Shown here: in pieces, positions 10,937-22,392 of the stretch | Numbering within the stretch: the first letter of the stretch is position 1 | How the letters are laid out: each line of letters begins with the position of its first letter | From: Adiantum capillus-veneris | Lineage: Eukaryota > Streptophyta > Polypodiopsida > Polypodiales > Pteridaceae | Assembly (NCBI GenBank): GCA_014529385.2 | Contig: CM043966.1 | Span: forward strand, 103,737,087 to 103,801,086 | Direction of reading: 5' to 3' | Length of the DNA: 64,000 nucleotides | Program-made: the position numbers and the translations under genes | The notes under the pieces: generated by a model | What the model saw: the letters and a program-made list of their open reading frames with translations, nothing else | What the model was told of the DNA's origin: nothing | The model's database searches: none

Positions 10937-11599
10937 ATGGTATTCATTGATCACTACATTGATAAATGTTGTTTTATGTAGTATATACACATATCATTTG
11001 TATCACGTAATCCCACATTTTGTACTTTTACGTTTATACTTTATGTACCATATGTTGTCGTGCGTATATATGTCGTCAAAAGAGTGGCGTCGCGAACCAT
11101 CTCTTATGGCATTGTGAACGTAATTATTTCATTAACGATGCTAATAATTTTCATGACATGTTCTTTTTGGAGTCTATGATCTATGTAGGATTGATCAAAG
11201 AATTGATTTTATGAAGACAAACTTGGTGACAATAAAAGATTTATGAAGATATGTTTGGTGATGCCATATTGATGACAACATGAAGACATGTTTGGTGATG
11301 CGATATTGATGACAAGCTACACAGCAGATTCACGGAGACACTTTTGATTACAAGCTAATCGATAGCTTTTATACCTCTTTATTGAACCTTTGTATTCATT
11401 ATTGTATTTGATAGGATAGGAGTAATGTAACTCCTCATAAAACATTCATTGTAAAAGGAGTGATGTAGCTCCTCGTAAACATTTGTATATTTAATGATTT
11501 TTATAATATAACGGTGGGTGTATATAGAGCTGTGGGTTTTTCCCTTGATCCCCCAAGGGTTTTTTCATCCACAGTTAGGGACCCTTATTTGAGCGGGGG
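10937..11599 (+). other. 3' interior of the 2.7-kb element
   Basis: AT-rich, non-coding. Short repeats GAAGACA/TTTGGTGATG at about 11211-11310 and CTCCTCATAAAACATT/CTCCTCGTAAACATT at about 11430-11488. The last nine bases (11591-11599, GAGCGGGGG) are the polypurine tract before the 3' LTR. Confidence 0.7.
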
Positions 11600-11739
11600 T
11601 GTTGAGCTTATATGTGAAGCTACTCAATATATGGCTTCTCTATATATAGCACCCAGGTCCCCTCTATATATACATCATCTCATGTGTGTATTCTACACAC
11701 TTTGGGGTTCTACTTCTGTGTTCTCTCCTTCTCTCAACA
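11600..11739 (+). repeat. 3' LTR of the 2.7-kb element
   Basis: 140-bp direct copy of 9033-9172, preceded by the polypurine tract and followed by the CAAAT target duplication. Confidence 0.93.
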
Positions 11740-11744
11740 CAAAT

Positions 11745-12340
11745 ATGATTTGAAAGTCTTACGATCCGCTGATTACAATGACACCATCAGGATCACTTTA
11801 GAGCAAGAAATGAAGACACCAAAGGTAAGCATAAGGAGAACAATTCTTGTACCCTGCAAAACCAACAAAATCCGCAGAACAATAAGAACAATGGTAAGAA
11901 TCATAGTACCATGCATGAATGTTCTAGTGTGCTAGTCTCTGTTCACTATAAGTATCTTTTCACCATCATAAGTTTTTTCTTTCTTCTCTAGTTGGATGTG
12001 ATGTAGTTTTAGGCATTACGTGGTTTTGTGAGCATGATCCACAAGTTGGTTGGAAAGAATGTGGCTAGGGTTTGCCACAATTTCACCTCTATAGCATAGA
12101 TATCTAGCATTAACATAATGTCAATACTCAAGGAAGTGACTCAAATGGGACATGGAGACTCTTTGAGGGTGTCGAAGTGAACCTAGTGAACTAAGCTTTC
12201 AACATGACTAGCAAATGATCACTCCCTAATCTTGGATATCCGCCTATGTCCTATCTCATTGCTCTAAGTCATCATGCCCTTTTGTCGACAAAATGAACTT
12301 GGATTGCAATGAAACTTTAGAACAAGCTATATTAGATCTA
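11745..12340 (+). pseudogene. Ty3/gypsy gag-protease remnant, second part
   Basis: Continues the gag frame broken at 9032 (residues ending in an ALEQEM-like core, here TLEQEMKTPK). At about 11991-12060 it reads DVVLGITWFCEHDPQVGW, the conserved ILG-x-x-WF/NP-x-x-DW region that closes plant retropepsins. Stops and shifts are frequent. Nothing of RT or integrase is seen downstream, so the rest has been lost. Confidence 0.6.
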
Positions 12341-12982
12341 GGGGCACTATCTTGAAAAGTTTGAAGGTCATCTGAATGTTATTCAAAATACCAATCCATC
12401 ATAATCAAGGTCCTGAAAAGTGTAACAAAACAATCCGATAGTTGCACTCAACTCTAAGAACTCTCTCCTATAGACAAAATGTCAAAAAATAACCATTTTG
12501 GCACTCACATCTGCTGATTTATCTCACAAGAAGGTAGTCACAAACCGCACCAAAACTAATAATGATTCTACTTAAATGAAAGAGCAAGAGATAATAAACA
12601 CAATGAAATTCTCAAATTAGAATCTTGATTACCTCTGATAAAGAGAAAAATTAGTTACAAGTTTCTCTTGAGTGGCCGCTCACACAATCATATATACAAA
12701 TATATCTTTCCAAATCTTTCAAATAGTTTTATGAGGTGTCTTTTCAGAATAAGGATTTTGAGCTTTATAAATAGGGATTTTCATATGACCAATGGTCAGC
12801 TCACAAGGCTTTTAGGCTCATGATAAAAATACATTCTAAAATTTACAGCATTCAACTCAAAAAATTATATTGTCTCTTTTACAAGGCTTTTCAAAAAAAA
12901 GAATATGGATTACATCAAAATTATAGGCTTGGTCAAGGTGTGGTCAGCTAGGAGGGTGCTTGTCAGTTGCAACTGTGAAACA
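12341..12982 (-). repeat. Probable LTR of a minus-strand element (left border unresolved)
   Basis: The + strand ends ...CTGTGAAACA at 12982 and is followed by CTCTTCCCTTCC, the reverse of a polypurine tract. This is the signature of a 3' LTR of an element transcribed leftwards. The other end of the LTR was not identified. No partner LTR is seen in the window. Confidence 0.45.
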
Positions 12983-13260
12983 CTCTTCCCTTCCTAGCAT
13001 TTGCATGTCCTCTTGCAAGCCTTTCCTGCTGCTCTTCAGTAGAGTCAAATTGCCACTTCTCTATTGTCTTTGTGATTCAGCTAAACTTGGCATCTTGAGC
13101 AACTATGGTGACTTGGCCTGATAGATCTTTGAATGGATTGTTCAATATGGCACTCTGGTAGGGTATATGCTGTGTATGTAGATCTTTGGTCAGGAGATTG
13201 AAGATGGTGGAGTCCATATCAAAGACCCAAAATCCTCCTCAAACGTTTTCATGTAATGTG
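12983..13260 (-). pseudogene. 3' end of an unfamiliar LTR-element ORF
   Basis: On the minus strand a frame with one stop reads through this stretch (FNLLTKDLHTQHIPYQSAIL, then WQFDSTEEQQERLARGHANA) and runs into the purine tract at 12983-12996. It has no recognisable domain. Position and style resemble the C-terminal end of the ORF at 15035-16740, which suggests two related elements, but this is inference. Confidence 0.4.
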
Positions 13261-13297
13261 AGGGGAGGAACATAAGCCTTGCCTACATCCCCATGTT

Positions 13298-13361
13298 ATG
13301 GACATCTATTTGTAATTTTCATAGAACAAACATTAGATGAAAATTACAAATAGATGTCCAT
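13298..13361. repeat. Perfect 25-bp inverted repeat with a 14-base loop
   Basis: Arms 13298-13322 and 13337-13361 are exact reverse complements (ATGGACATCTATTTG... and ...CAAATAGATGTCCAT). It could be the tip of a MITE, a hairpin-type recombination scar or a small hairpin RNA. No target duplication or longer terminal repeat is visible. Confidence 0.85.
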
Positions 13362-13410
13362 TTTGAACTAACATGTTCTACATACAATTTTTGCGGTGCA
13401 CCCCCGAGAA

Positions 13411-13460
<50 letters not shown>

Positions 13461-14733
13461 GAAAAAGCCGATTTCTAGGTAAAGTTTAGAGATTTTGTGA
13501 ACAACCATGTAATATTCTTGGTTATGTCTTTAGCATTAGTGGAATGGAAATTGACAAAGTAAGTGCACAACAACACTATTTTGCAGATCTATGGTCTCCT
13601 TACTCTAGGTTAGGGCTAGCTTCCTTGCTCCTAGGATAGACATTTCACTAGGTGTAGTGAGCAACATGAGTTTTCACATCGTTATTTTGATGTCACTTTT
13701 AGGGAGTAAGTAGAAGAATGTTACATATCAGACCACCATTGCATGTACTTGTGGTGTTATTCTATTTCCATATTTACATAAGATTTAGATTAAGCATTGC
13801 ATCAAATCATCATCAATAGTTGAGAAAGAATTTAAACTCTCACTAAAACCCTTACAATTAAGATTTTTCTTGTACCCAAGAGTAGGTTCAAATAGTATTA
13901 GGGTTAATACACAATATTGCTAGATAGAAAACAGGAGAACATCTACTAGAAAGTGTCACCTCACCCTTTTTACACTTAGGTTCAAAGATTTGCTAAGAGT
14001 ATTGGAATTTGGGTTGCAAGGATGTACACAAAACTTGGAGAAGATGAAGAAGATCAAGTTACACAACAAAGAATGTATTTATTAGTGCACAAATAGAAAT
14101 TGTGGGAAGCATGTCTAACCTCACCATCCTATCTTATTGCAGTATCAGCGAGAACCACGATTAATTTGTCGAACCATGGGATGAAGCTGACTCGACTAGT
14201 GCATAGAGGCTACAAGAGGTTGTCAATATCTTGGAAAATAACTAACAACTTGCATCTAACTCGGGCTACAGTCAAGTGACTGAAATCACCAAAAACCAAT
14301 TGCTCATTGGCAAGAAAATCACATCCGTTACACCATCAAATGACATCCAAACGTAATGAAACTTCTCATACAAGTTTATAAGACCTAAGCACACATGCTT
14401 ATGGTCTCAAACCCCTCTTTAGGTCAAGTTCCAAAATCGCGACTATTAACAACACTCAATTTTTGACCTAGTTGTTTTCGACCCAGAATGTATCTAAATG
14501 CTTAGCAATGATACCCCAATACCCCGCCTATGATTAGTTTTGGATTTAAAAGTGTAAATTCCTAGTTATGATGAAATTAGGCCGCGGGTCAGCGATGCCA
14601 AAAGCTACAAAATACTGTGAATGGCTTACGTCAATGCGTAGAGCTATTACCTGCGGTTGCAATGCAACAAACACAATCGCAATGTGACAACCGAAGAGGG
14701 AGTAGGAAACGTGAGAAGGAGAGAAGTGAGCGT
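13362..14733. other. Intergenic stretch with a TC microsatellite
   Basis: A (TC)n tract lies at about 13411-13458. The remainder is AT-rich with no long frame and no recognised element. Confidence 0.5.
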
Positions 14734-15020
14734 TGTTAGCTCACACTGTGTATTTCTTATCCAAAAACTTATAAAAAACTTACAAAAATTGGCTTTTATA
14801 CCTTAGCCAAGGTTTTTAGGTGGTCAAAGCTAATAATTTGGAGTTTACCAAAGCTGGGTAATGACTGGCTGATACAATCTAGAAGCTTATAGCCTCGGCT
14901 CATTAATTACAAAGTTTATCCGAGAAAATAGGAGTTACAATATTCTCGATTTATCAAAATAATGAATGTTTTACAAAGAGAACTCCAAAAAATGGTGTCT
15001 GTGCTAGCTTGGTGCTAACA
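14734..15020 (-). repeat. 3' LTR of the element at 14.7-26 kb
   Basis: Starts TGTTAGC and ends GCTAACA, a 7-bp terminal inversion. It is directly followed on the + strand by TTACCCCCCTCCTTTC, the reverse of a polypurine tract, as expected for the downstream LTR of a minus-strand element. About 287 bp. A matching 5' LTR was not found to the right, so the element is incomplete or its 5' end has been replaced. Confidence 0.75.
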
Positions 15021-15034
15021 TTACCCCCCTCCTT

Positions 15035-16740
15035 TCGTGTGTCGTCCCTTGACACAGCTTTATGGGCTGAAATAGTCTTCGGGTTGATGGCTGGCGAGGC
15101 GGTCTTTTAGCACATCCAGTGCCTTCCGATATCTGATTCTTCTTTCTTTGTCGGGCACTTGCAAAAATTGCATTGTTACTTTATTCTTCATCTCCACCGT
15201 TGAGTATCCTACAAACCTGGATGTTAGGTTGATGATCACCGGTGCAAATATCTTCGTTCGTCAGGTGAAGAATCCAGTGTAAAAAGCTTCTTCAAAGGCC
15301 AGCATATTATTTGATGGCAAGAACATACACCTGGCATAGAATCCATAAAGGACTTCTTCTGAAGTTTTCCCACTCAGATCGTACCATAAGTTTTTGTTTC
15401 CTTCCAAAAATGATAGCCATGGGGCTCCTGTTTGCTCAGGCTCATTAAAAACTTGTATACATGTGAGCAGCATCCTGCAGATCTTATATAACATGGCACA
15501 AGAGAGATCTCGCAGACTCTTGAAGAAAGACATGGCACCTATTAGGGTTTTCACCATGTATTCCTCTATTGCTTGGCCTCTCTCTGGAGCTGGCAGCATT
15601 GGGAAGTTAAGCCAAGTTGGCCTCTTCTTTTGTAGTGCTTCATGCGCTTGCCATGTCCTTACTTTGGGTATAGGATAGAAGGGTGGATCTCTTTGAAGGG
15701 TTGCAGGTGATCTTGTGAACAAAATCAGGTATCTCAGATTCTTGTTCAGCCAGCTTAACCTCCACTTTGGGTGGTCTTTATCTGTGCCATCTTCTTGCAT
15801 ATCTTTGTACAGCCTCTCTTTCACCTATAGTAATTCCACTTTGATGAGAGGGTATAGCAGGGATTGTTGATGCCATTGAGCTTTGATCTGATTGGGAGTG
15901 AGTTGAGTAACGTTGACAGAGTGTAAAACTCTCAACTCTCAGTCCATAGTGGCTTTCCACTGCTCATCCACCTCTAGGGTCATCTTCTCCTTCAATGCGT
16001 CTTCTTCAGCTTTTGATAGCTGGACCATTGGCATTGTGTCTTCATCCGTGATGTTAATCTGAAAATCTTCATCACCACTCGGCTCTGCTTTGGAGTGTGT
16101 CTCAAACTCAGCAAATGAGACCGAGGGTATGTCTATCTGTGGAGGCTCTGAAGTGCCTGCCTCTTCTTGCGTGTCTGGTTTTCCATCTCTGAGGAGTTGA
16201 TAAATCCGCTTGAGTTCTGATATCTCCTTTAGGAGCTCATCCTCTCTCTGAACCCGCATCAGTTCCAAGTCCATGCGCTGTGATTGTTCTAGCTTTAATT
16301 CCAATTCAAGGTCTTTGTTTTTCTTCTCGAGTGCCTTGTACACTTTCTCAGTTCCTTTGATCGAGGCCACGGCTAGATTTTCTCTGATTTGTCGTAAGAA
16401 AAATGCATGATCATTGATTTTCTATTCAGAATACTGCAGAGTAGCATTGGCAACATCTAATTGCACCTGAATTTTTGAGTTGACAGAGATGTCGTAAGAA
16501 GTTCATTTGTAACTTCTGTCAGTTGTTCGTCTTTTGCTTTGCAAGCATCAGATAATTTGGTGAGTAATTCCCCTAATTTCACCATTTCCTTTTGTTGCCT
16601 ATCTCTGGCTAATAAATGTTGTTCAGCTTCTGCCTTCATCTCTTGCACCTGCCTTTGAAGATTGGTGATGACAGTCATCCTGTCTTCTAACTCTCCTTGG
16701 AGAGCGTCGATCACCATCTCAAGTTTCTTGGCCTTTTGTG
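15035..16740 (-). pseudogene. Unfamiliar retroelement protein, C-terminal part
   Basis: Minus-strand frames at 15261-15824, 15939-16370 and 16457-16717 belong to one decayed reading frame with a few stops; it runs on to about 15070. From the N-terminal side it shows a long coiled coil (heptad-rich, about 16150-16717), an acidic linker (EEAGTSEPP, ITDEDT), then a globular region containing WRLSWLNKNLRYLILF and SFFKSLRDLSCAMLYKI. No nuclease, RT or protease motif is visible. The copia element at 16912-22984 splits it from its N-terminal half. Confidence 0.5.
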
Positions 16741-16911
16741 CTACGGTTTAATGCTGCTGAACGGACTCTCTCCGTTATATCCTGCATCTGCCATGCATAT
16801 TCATTGACTAAGACTATTACCTCATCATTTGTTTACCACTCCTACTGTCTTGCTAGCTGAGATGTGCCTGCAGCCTCATGTGTGGTTTCCTGCTGCGTTG
16901 TAACTGCTGGC

Positions 16912-17139
16912 TGTTGGAAATAGGATTGTAGAGAAACACACACCGCTTGGAGAAGACAAAGGAAGCTCAAGGCACACAATAGAGAGTGTTTTACTTAGTA
17001 TGCAATGGAAAGATCAATAGCCCTAGAGTAATGGGAGTATAAACAATGCTCGGGAGAAAAAAACCTCCTAAAGAGGGAAAAAATGCCCCGGAGGTCCTAG
17101 TGTGTTCACACACATCATTACCACATGTATATGGTAACA
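16912..17139 (-). repeat. Copia 3' LTR
   Basis: 228 bp, TGTTGGAA...GGTAACA. Followed on the + strand by AATCCCCTCTAGA, the reverse of the polypurine tract. Confidence 0.88.
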
Positions 17140-17144
17140 AATCC

Positions 17145-18810
17145 CCTCTAGAGTGATGCGGTGTTTGAGAGCTGGCACATGAGTAAAGGGAAGTGCCATG
17201 CCCTAAGGACATGATCAGTCCACAAAGGGGAGTAAACCCAAAGCTTTGCGGAAAGCTTCAAGCTTCTCACAAGACAATGCCTTTGTGAAAAGATCTGCAA
17301 GGTTGTCCTGTGTTGGCACATAAGCCAAGATGATCTCTCCTGCTGAGAGCCTCTCCCTAATATAGTGGTAATGCACCTCAATGTGCTTTGTGAGAGCATG
17401 AAAAACTGGGTTCCTCGCAACTGCCAATGCGCTCTGACTGTCAGTGTAGATAGTGTTGGCAGTGTCCTATCCAACACACAAATTAGCCATAAGGCGTCTG
17501 AGCCATACACACTCAACCATAGCTGTGAAGACTGCCATGTACTCAGCCTCACAACTCAAAGTGGCCACAATAGGTTGCTTCTTGCTCAACCATGATATAC
17601 ATGAACTACCAAGCATGAAACAAAAACCACTTGTGGACACTCGCGTGTCAAAACAACCATCCCAATCTGAGTCCGAAAAAGCATGTAAGTCTGGCGGGAT
17701 CTCCCCTTGGGATAAAACAAGCCAAGATGTAAAGTTCCACTAAGGTAGCGAAAAATTCTCTTGACAATCTGCCAATGCTTAGACCCTGGGCTATGCATAA
17801 ATTTGCTGACCTGTGAGATTGCAAACTGAATATCTGGCCTCGTGTTGCATACATAAATGAGGCAGCCAACAATAGTTTGGTAAAGAGTGACATCAGCAGG
17901 ATCACTAGCATCATGTATACTCAACTTCAAACCTGTTTCCATGGGAGTGGCAATAGGTTTGCAATCCTCAAGTCCAAACTTACAAAGCAATGTCTCTATG
18001 TAACTTTTCTGACACAAGGCAATACCACCATCCCACTGCTTAAACTGGATCCCCAAATAATGATGCAACAACCCTAAATCTTTCATCTTTAAAGTAGCAT
18101 TCAAATCAGCCTTAAATTCAGCAATATGTCTCTCATTTGGTCCAGTAATCAGCAAATCATCTACATAAAGAACCACAATGAGAAGTACATCGTCCTGACG
18201 CTTTACATACAATGTGATTTCTGTTGGACTATTACAAAAGCCTTGTTTGACCAAATGAGTGTCAGCTCTCTCATACCAAGCAGGAGGAGATTGCTTCAAC
18301 CGATACAAAGCCTTGTTACATTTTCACACTTTGTCCTCTTGTCCTTTTATGACAAAACCGCGAGGCTGCATTACATAAACTTCCTCAAATATTTCACCAT
18401 TCAAGAAAGTAGTAACAATGTCTGCTTGATGTACATCCCAACCAAAATGAGCTGCCAATGCACATAGACAACGCACAGTAGTCATACAACAAGTGGGAGC
18501 AAAAGTCTTTTCATAATCTATGCCTTTTTGTTGTGCATAACCCTTTGCAACAAGTCGCGCCTTATGGCGATCGATCTCACCATCCGACTTGCGTTTCAAC
18601 TTGTAAACCCACTTTATACCAATGGTCTTTTTGCCAGGAGGCAAATCACATAAAGTCCACGTGTCATTTTCTATAAGTGCATCATATTTTGATTGCATGG
18701 TAGCCATTCAATTCTGAATTCTGTGCTTCATCAAAAGACAGAGGCTCCTCAACATCATGTAAGCTAGACATAGCCAAAGCATAACAACCCTGTTGTCCAT
18801 GATGCATGCT
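17145..18810 (-). pseudogene. Copia reverse transcriptase and RNase H
   Basis: From high to low coordinates: the RT N-terminal region with KWVYKLKRK and ARLVAKGYAQ, fingers and palm with HQADIVTTFLNGE and VLYVDDLLITG (the YVDD box near 18150), then CNTRPDIQFAISQVSKFMH. Last comes RNase H with TKHIEVHYHYIRERL and LADLFTKAL near 17260-17330. At least three frame breaks (near 18310, 17600 and 17560) inactivate it. A start is not assigned because the upstream protease/integrase part has been inverted away. Confidence 0.85.
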
Positions 18811-19136
18811 TGTAGTTGCTGCATGTTCACATATGTGGTATTTCGACAATGGTGCTACAAAGCACATTACCTCACATCGTGAATTGTTCACCTCTCTCGA
18901 GTCTGTCCCTCATGGGAATTCAGTCACTTGTGCCAACAATGCCTCTTATCTGGTTTAGGGAGTTGGAAAGATTGTGCTTACTGCTGCAAATGGCAGTTCT
19001 TTCATGCTTGTAGATGCACTTTATGTACTTGGGATCAAGAAGAATCTCTTGTCTGTATCCGCACTTGCTAGACTTGGACTTGTAGTCAAATTTGTCGATG
19101 ACAAATGTACAGTTCGTGATCTTAATTTTGGTGATG
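18091..19136. repeat. Copy 1 of the tandem duplication in the copia element
   Basis: Matches 19171-20216 at a constant offset of 1080 bp with few differences. It contains minus-strand RT sequence fused head to head to plus-strand protease sequence, so it spans the inversion breakpoint near 18.82 kb. Confidence 0.92.
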
Positions 19137-19170
19137 TAAGCTAGACATAGCCAAATCTTAATTCATCTTG
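19137..19170. other. Filler at the duplication junction
   Basis: About 34 bp between the two copies. Its first 19 bases (TAAGCTAGACATAGCCAAA) match 18760-18778 inside copy 1, which looks like a templated filler from a strand switch. Confidence 0.75.
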
Positions 19171-20216
19171 AAAGTAGCATTCAAATCAGCCTTAAATTCA
19201 GCAATATGTCTCTCATTTGGTCCAGTGATCAGCAAATCATCTACATAAAGAACCACAATGAGAAGTACATAGTCCTCACGCTTTACATACAATGTGATTT
19301 CTGTTGGACTATTACAAAAGCCTTGTTTGACCAAATGAGTGTCAGCTTTCTCATACCAAGCACGAGGAGATTGCTTCAACCGATACAAAGCCTTGTTACA
19401 TTTTCACACTTTGTCCTCTTGTCCTTTTATGACAAAACCGCGAGGCTGCGTTACATAAACTTCCTCAAATATTTCACCATTCAAGAAAGTAGTAACAATG
19501 TCTGCTTGATGTACATCCCAACCAAAATGAGCTGTCAATGCACATAGAAAACGCACAGTAGTCATACAAAAAGTGGGAGCAAAAGTCTTTTCATAATCTA
19601 TGCCTTTTTGCTGTGCATAACCCTTTGCAACAAGTCGCGCCTTATGGCAATCGATCTCACCATCCGGCTTGCGTTTCAACTTGTAAACCCACTTCGTACC
19701 AATGGTCTTTTTGCCAGGAGGCAAATCACATAAATTCCATGTGTCATTTTCTATAAGTGCATCATATTATGATTGCATGGCAGCCATCCAATTCTAAATT
19801 ATGTGCTTCATCAAAAGACAGAGGCTCCTCAACATCATGTAAGCTAGACACAGCCAAAGCATAACAACCCTGTTGTCCATGATGCATGCTTGTAGTTGCT
19901 GCATGTTCACATATGTGGTATTTCGACAATGGTGCTACAAAGCACATTACCTCACATCGTGAATTGTTCACCTCTCTCGAGTCTGTCCCTCATGGGAATT
20001 CAGTCACTTGTGCCAACAATGCCTCTTATCTGGTTTAGGGAGTTGGAAAGATTGTGCTTACTGCTGCAAATGGCAGTTCTTTCATGCTTGTAGATGCACT
20101 TTATGTACTTGGGATCAAGAAGAATCTCTTGTCTGTATCCGCACTTGCTAGACTTGGACTTGTAGTCAAATTTGTCGATGACAAATGTACAGTTCGTGAT
20201 CTTAATTTTGGTGATG
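19171..20216. repeat. Copy 2 of the tandem duplication in the copia element
   Basis: Second copy; it ends where the + strand continues uninterrupted into the integrase region. It encodes a second minus-strand RT fragment (19158-19724) and the plus-strand protease start. Confidence 0.92.
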
Positions 20217-21340
20217 AAATTGTTGCATCTGGCCTTTTGTGTCGTGGGGTGTATAAGCTCACTTTGTATGACAAGTGTGGACAAAATTTGGCAAATGCTG
20301 TTGTAGATTTAAGGGCTATTCCAAATGCAAAACTTTGGCATGCACGTTTTGGTCATCTGAATTTTGCCAGTTTGCTACGTTTGCAGAAATCTGATATGGT
20401 TGCTTCTTTTCTGCCTCTTGAAGCACCTGTCAAACATGTTTTGTGAAGGCTGTATTTTGGGTAAGATGCAACGTTCTAAGCTTCCAAAGGATGGTTCAGT
20501 TTGGGCCACATGCAGGTTGCAGCTTGTGCATAGTGATGTTTATGGGCCCATGCAAACTCCGTCCTTGGAAAATTACCTGTACTTTGTGACTTTCATTGAT
20601 GATTACTCCAGGCATGCATGGGTATTTCTGCTTAAAGCGAAGTCCGAAGTTTTTATGTGCTTCAAACAATTTCTAGCTATGGCTGAAAATGTCTTGAAAT
20701 GTACTATGGGCACCCTCCGTTCCGATCGAGGGGGGGAGTATATGTCTCATGAATTCAATGCATTTCTGGCTAGTCGTGGGATAAAACACCAATGTACAGT
20801 GCCTTATACACCTCAGTAAAATGGTGTTGCTTAGAGGAAAAACAGGTCACTTATGGAAAGGGCACAATGTATGGTCAAAAGTCAAGCTTTGCTGCATTCT
20901 TTTTGGCTTGAGGCCATCATCTGTGCCACTTATGTACTTAACAGGTGTTCTACAAAAGCTTTGTAGTCTATTACTCCATATGAAGCATGGCATGATAGAA
21001 AGCCTTCTATTGAGTACATGCATGTTTTTGGTTGTTTGACATATTCTTTGGTGCCACAAACACAACGCAGAAAATTGGATGATAAGGCTTTCAAATGTAT
21101 TTTTGTTGGTTATAGTGCTGAAAGCGAAGGTTACAGGTTATATCATCCACAAACAAAGCGTATTTTGGTTTCACGGGATATAGTGTTTGTGGAAGATTCT
21201 GTTCAGCCCTTGCTGTCATGTACTAGAGACAGTAATGTAAGCTCACAGAACATTTATGACACTTTGTTGCCTCTTTTCAGTGGTGGAAATACGAATGTAA
21301 GTTCCAATGAGGCAAATGCACAACCTTCATTGTTGGAATT
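19905..21340 (+). pseudogene. Copia protease-integrase block, inverted relative to its element
   Basis: Plus-strand frames begin with WYFDNGATKHIT (retropepsin D-x-G-A type, near 19914), then LYVLGIKKNLLSVSAL. The GAG-pre-integrase region follows (LWHARFGHLNFASL, CEGCILGKM), then integrase catalytic motifs (HSDVYGPM, FIDDYSRHAWVF, LRSDRGGEY) and a decayed third acidic region at a stop near 20817. It continues past the stop through VFGCLTYSLVP and KCIFVGYSAESEGYRLY. Stops occur near 20040, 20440, 20817 and 20834. A partial duplicate of its first part lies at 18825-19136. Confidence 0.85.
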
Positions 21341-22392
21341 AGGGTTGTATGTGCACTCTGCACTAAAAGCCCATTCTGCATCAACATCAGCATCACAGTC
21401 TTCTTTCACAGAAGACTCAACAATGGCTGCATTTGTGGTGCAACCAACATTTGCAGTGGAACCACCCTCTTTCTCTAGCCTCTTTGGCCTTCAACTTAGG
21501 ACACTGCTTGATCAAGTGATCATTTGCTTTACAATAATGGCAATGCATCTTCTTTTTGCCCTTATCACTAGAATTTTCAGACGAAGTGCTGCCTGCAGAA
21601 GCATTGGGAACATAAGTTTTTCCACTCGTAGCAGAACCATAAGAAGTGGATGCATTGCTATTACCACCCTTTCTTTGAGAAGCAATAAAAGCTTGTTCAA
21701 CTACACACTGTCTAGTCCTGTTTTTTCTAGAAAGTGACTCTTGCAACAGCATGTGCATAATGCATCAAACTTGACAACGTCTAGATTTCCTTGGGTCATA
21801 AGTCTCCAAGTACTAGCAAAAGTCTGGTAAGAATCTAGTAAGGTATCAAGAACAGTCTGCATAAGAGAACTGTCTGAAATGACTTCACCTGTAGAAATAA
21901 GTTGCTTATTGATATCCTTGACCCTAGCAAGGAAAGTGTCCATATAAAATTTCTCATACATAATCTTTGACTCCAACGCTTTACGCAGCAAAGCAATTTT
22001 AGCCTCATTGCGACTTGCATAAAGACCAGCCAAAATATCCCAAGCCTGTTTTGCAAATTTTGCTGAACGGATGTGAGGAACAATGGTGCGCTTCACAGAC
22101 AACGCAATCAATGCATGAGCCTGCGCATCCTTTACATCCCAACGAGCTTGTTCTGCCATAGGCAAAACAACTCTAATAGCAGCAATCCTTGCATCAAGGC
22201 CTGCAACATCCTCAACATCGCCTGCATCCTCAGAAGTAGGAGGTACATCAATGCTCTGCACAATCTTCCAGACGCCCTTTGACACAAGAACGTGTTGCAT
22301 CATATAAGCCCACATAGGGTAATTGTCCCCATCCAACATGTCCTCAGCAGAGCAAATATCTTGAACACATCTGTGTTGTTGTTGTCAGCCAT
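21340..22392 (-). pseudogene. Copia gag
   Basis: Minus-strand gag starting at an ATG at 22390-22392 (MADNNNTDVFKIF). A frameshift lies near 22345, then a long open part contains NYPMWAYMMQHVL, AKQAWDILAGLY and LLDSYQTFAS. The CCHC zinc knuckle (CHYCKANDHLIKQC) is near 21540. A frame change near 21720 and another near 21460 break it. The C-terminal acidic tail stops where the inverted block begins. Confidence 0.83.

Larger units (their letters stand above)
9033..11739 (+). mobile_element. Non-autonomous LTR retroelement with 140-bp LTRs and internal tandem arrays
   Basis: Two 140-bp LTRs (9033-9172, 11600-11739) start TGTTGAG and end CTCAACA and differ at one position by eye. A 5-bp duplication CAAAT flanks the element (9028-9032, 11740-11744). 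A primer-binding site, TGGTATCAGAGC, follows the 5' LTR and a purine run GAGCGGGGG precedes the 3' LTR. Removing the element makes the surrounding gag frame continuous, which confirms the borders. The 2.4-kb interior has no gag, protease, RT or integrase and consists mostly of tandem arrays. It is larger than typical TRIMs but of the same non-coding class, so it must be mobilised in trans. Confidence 0.92.
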
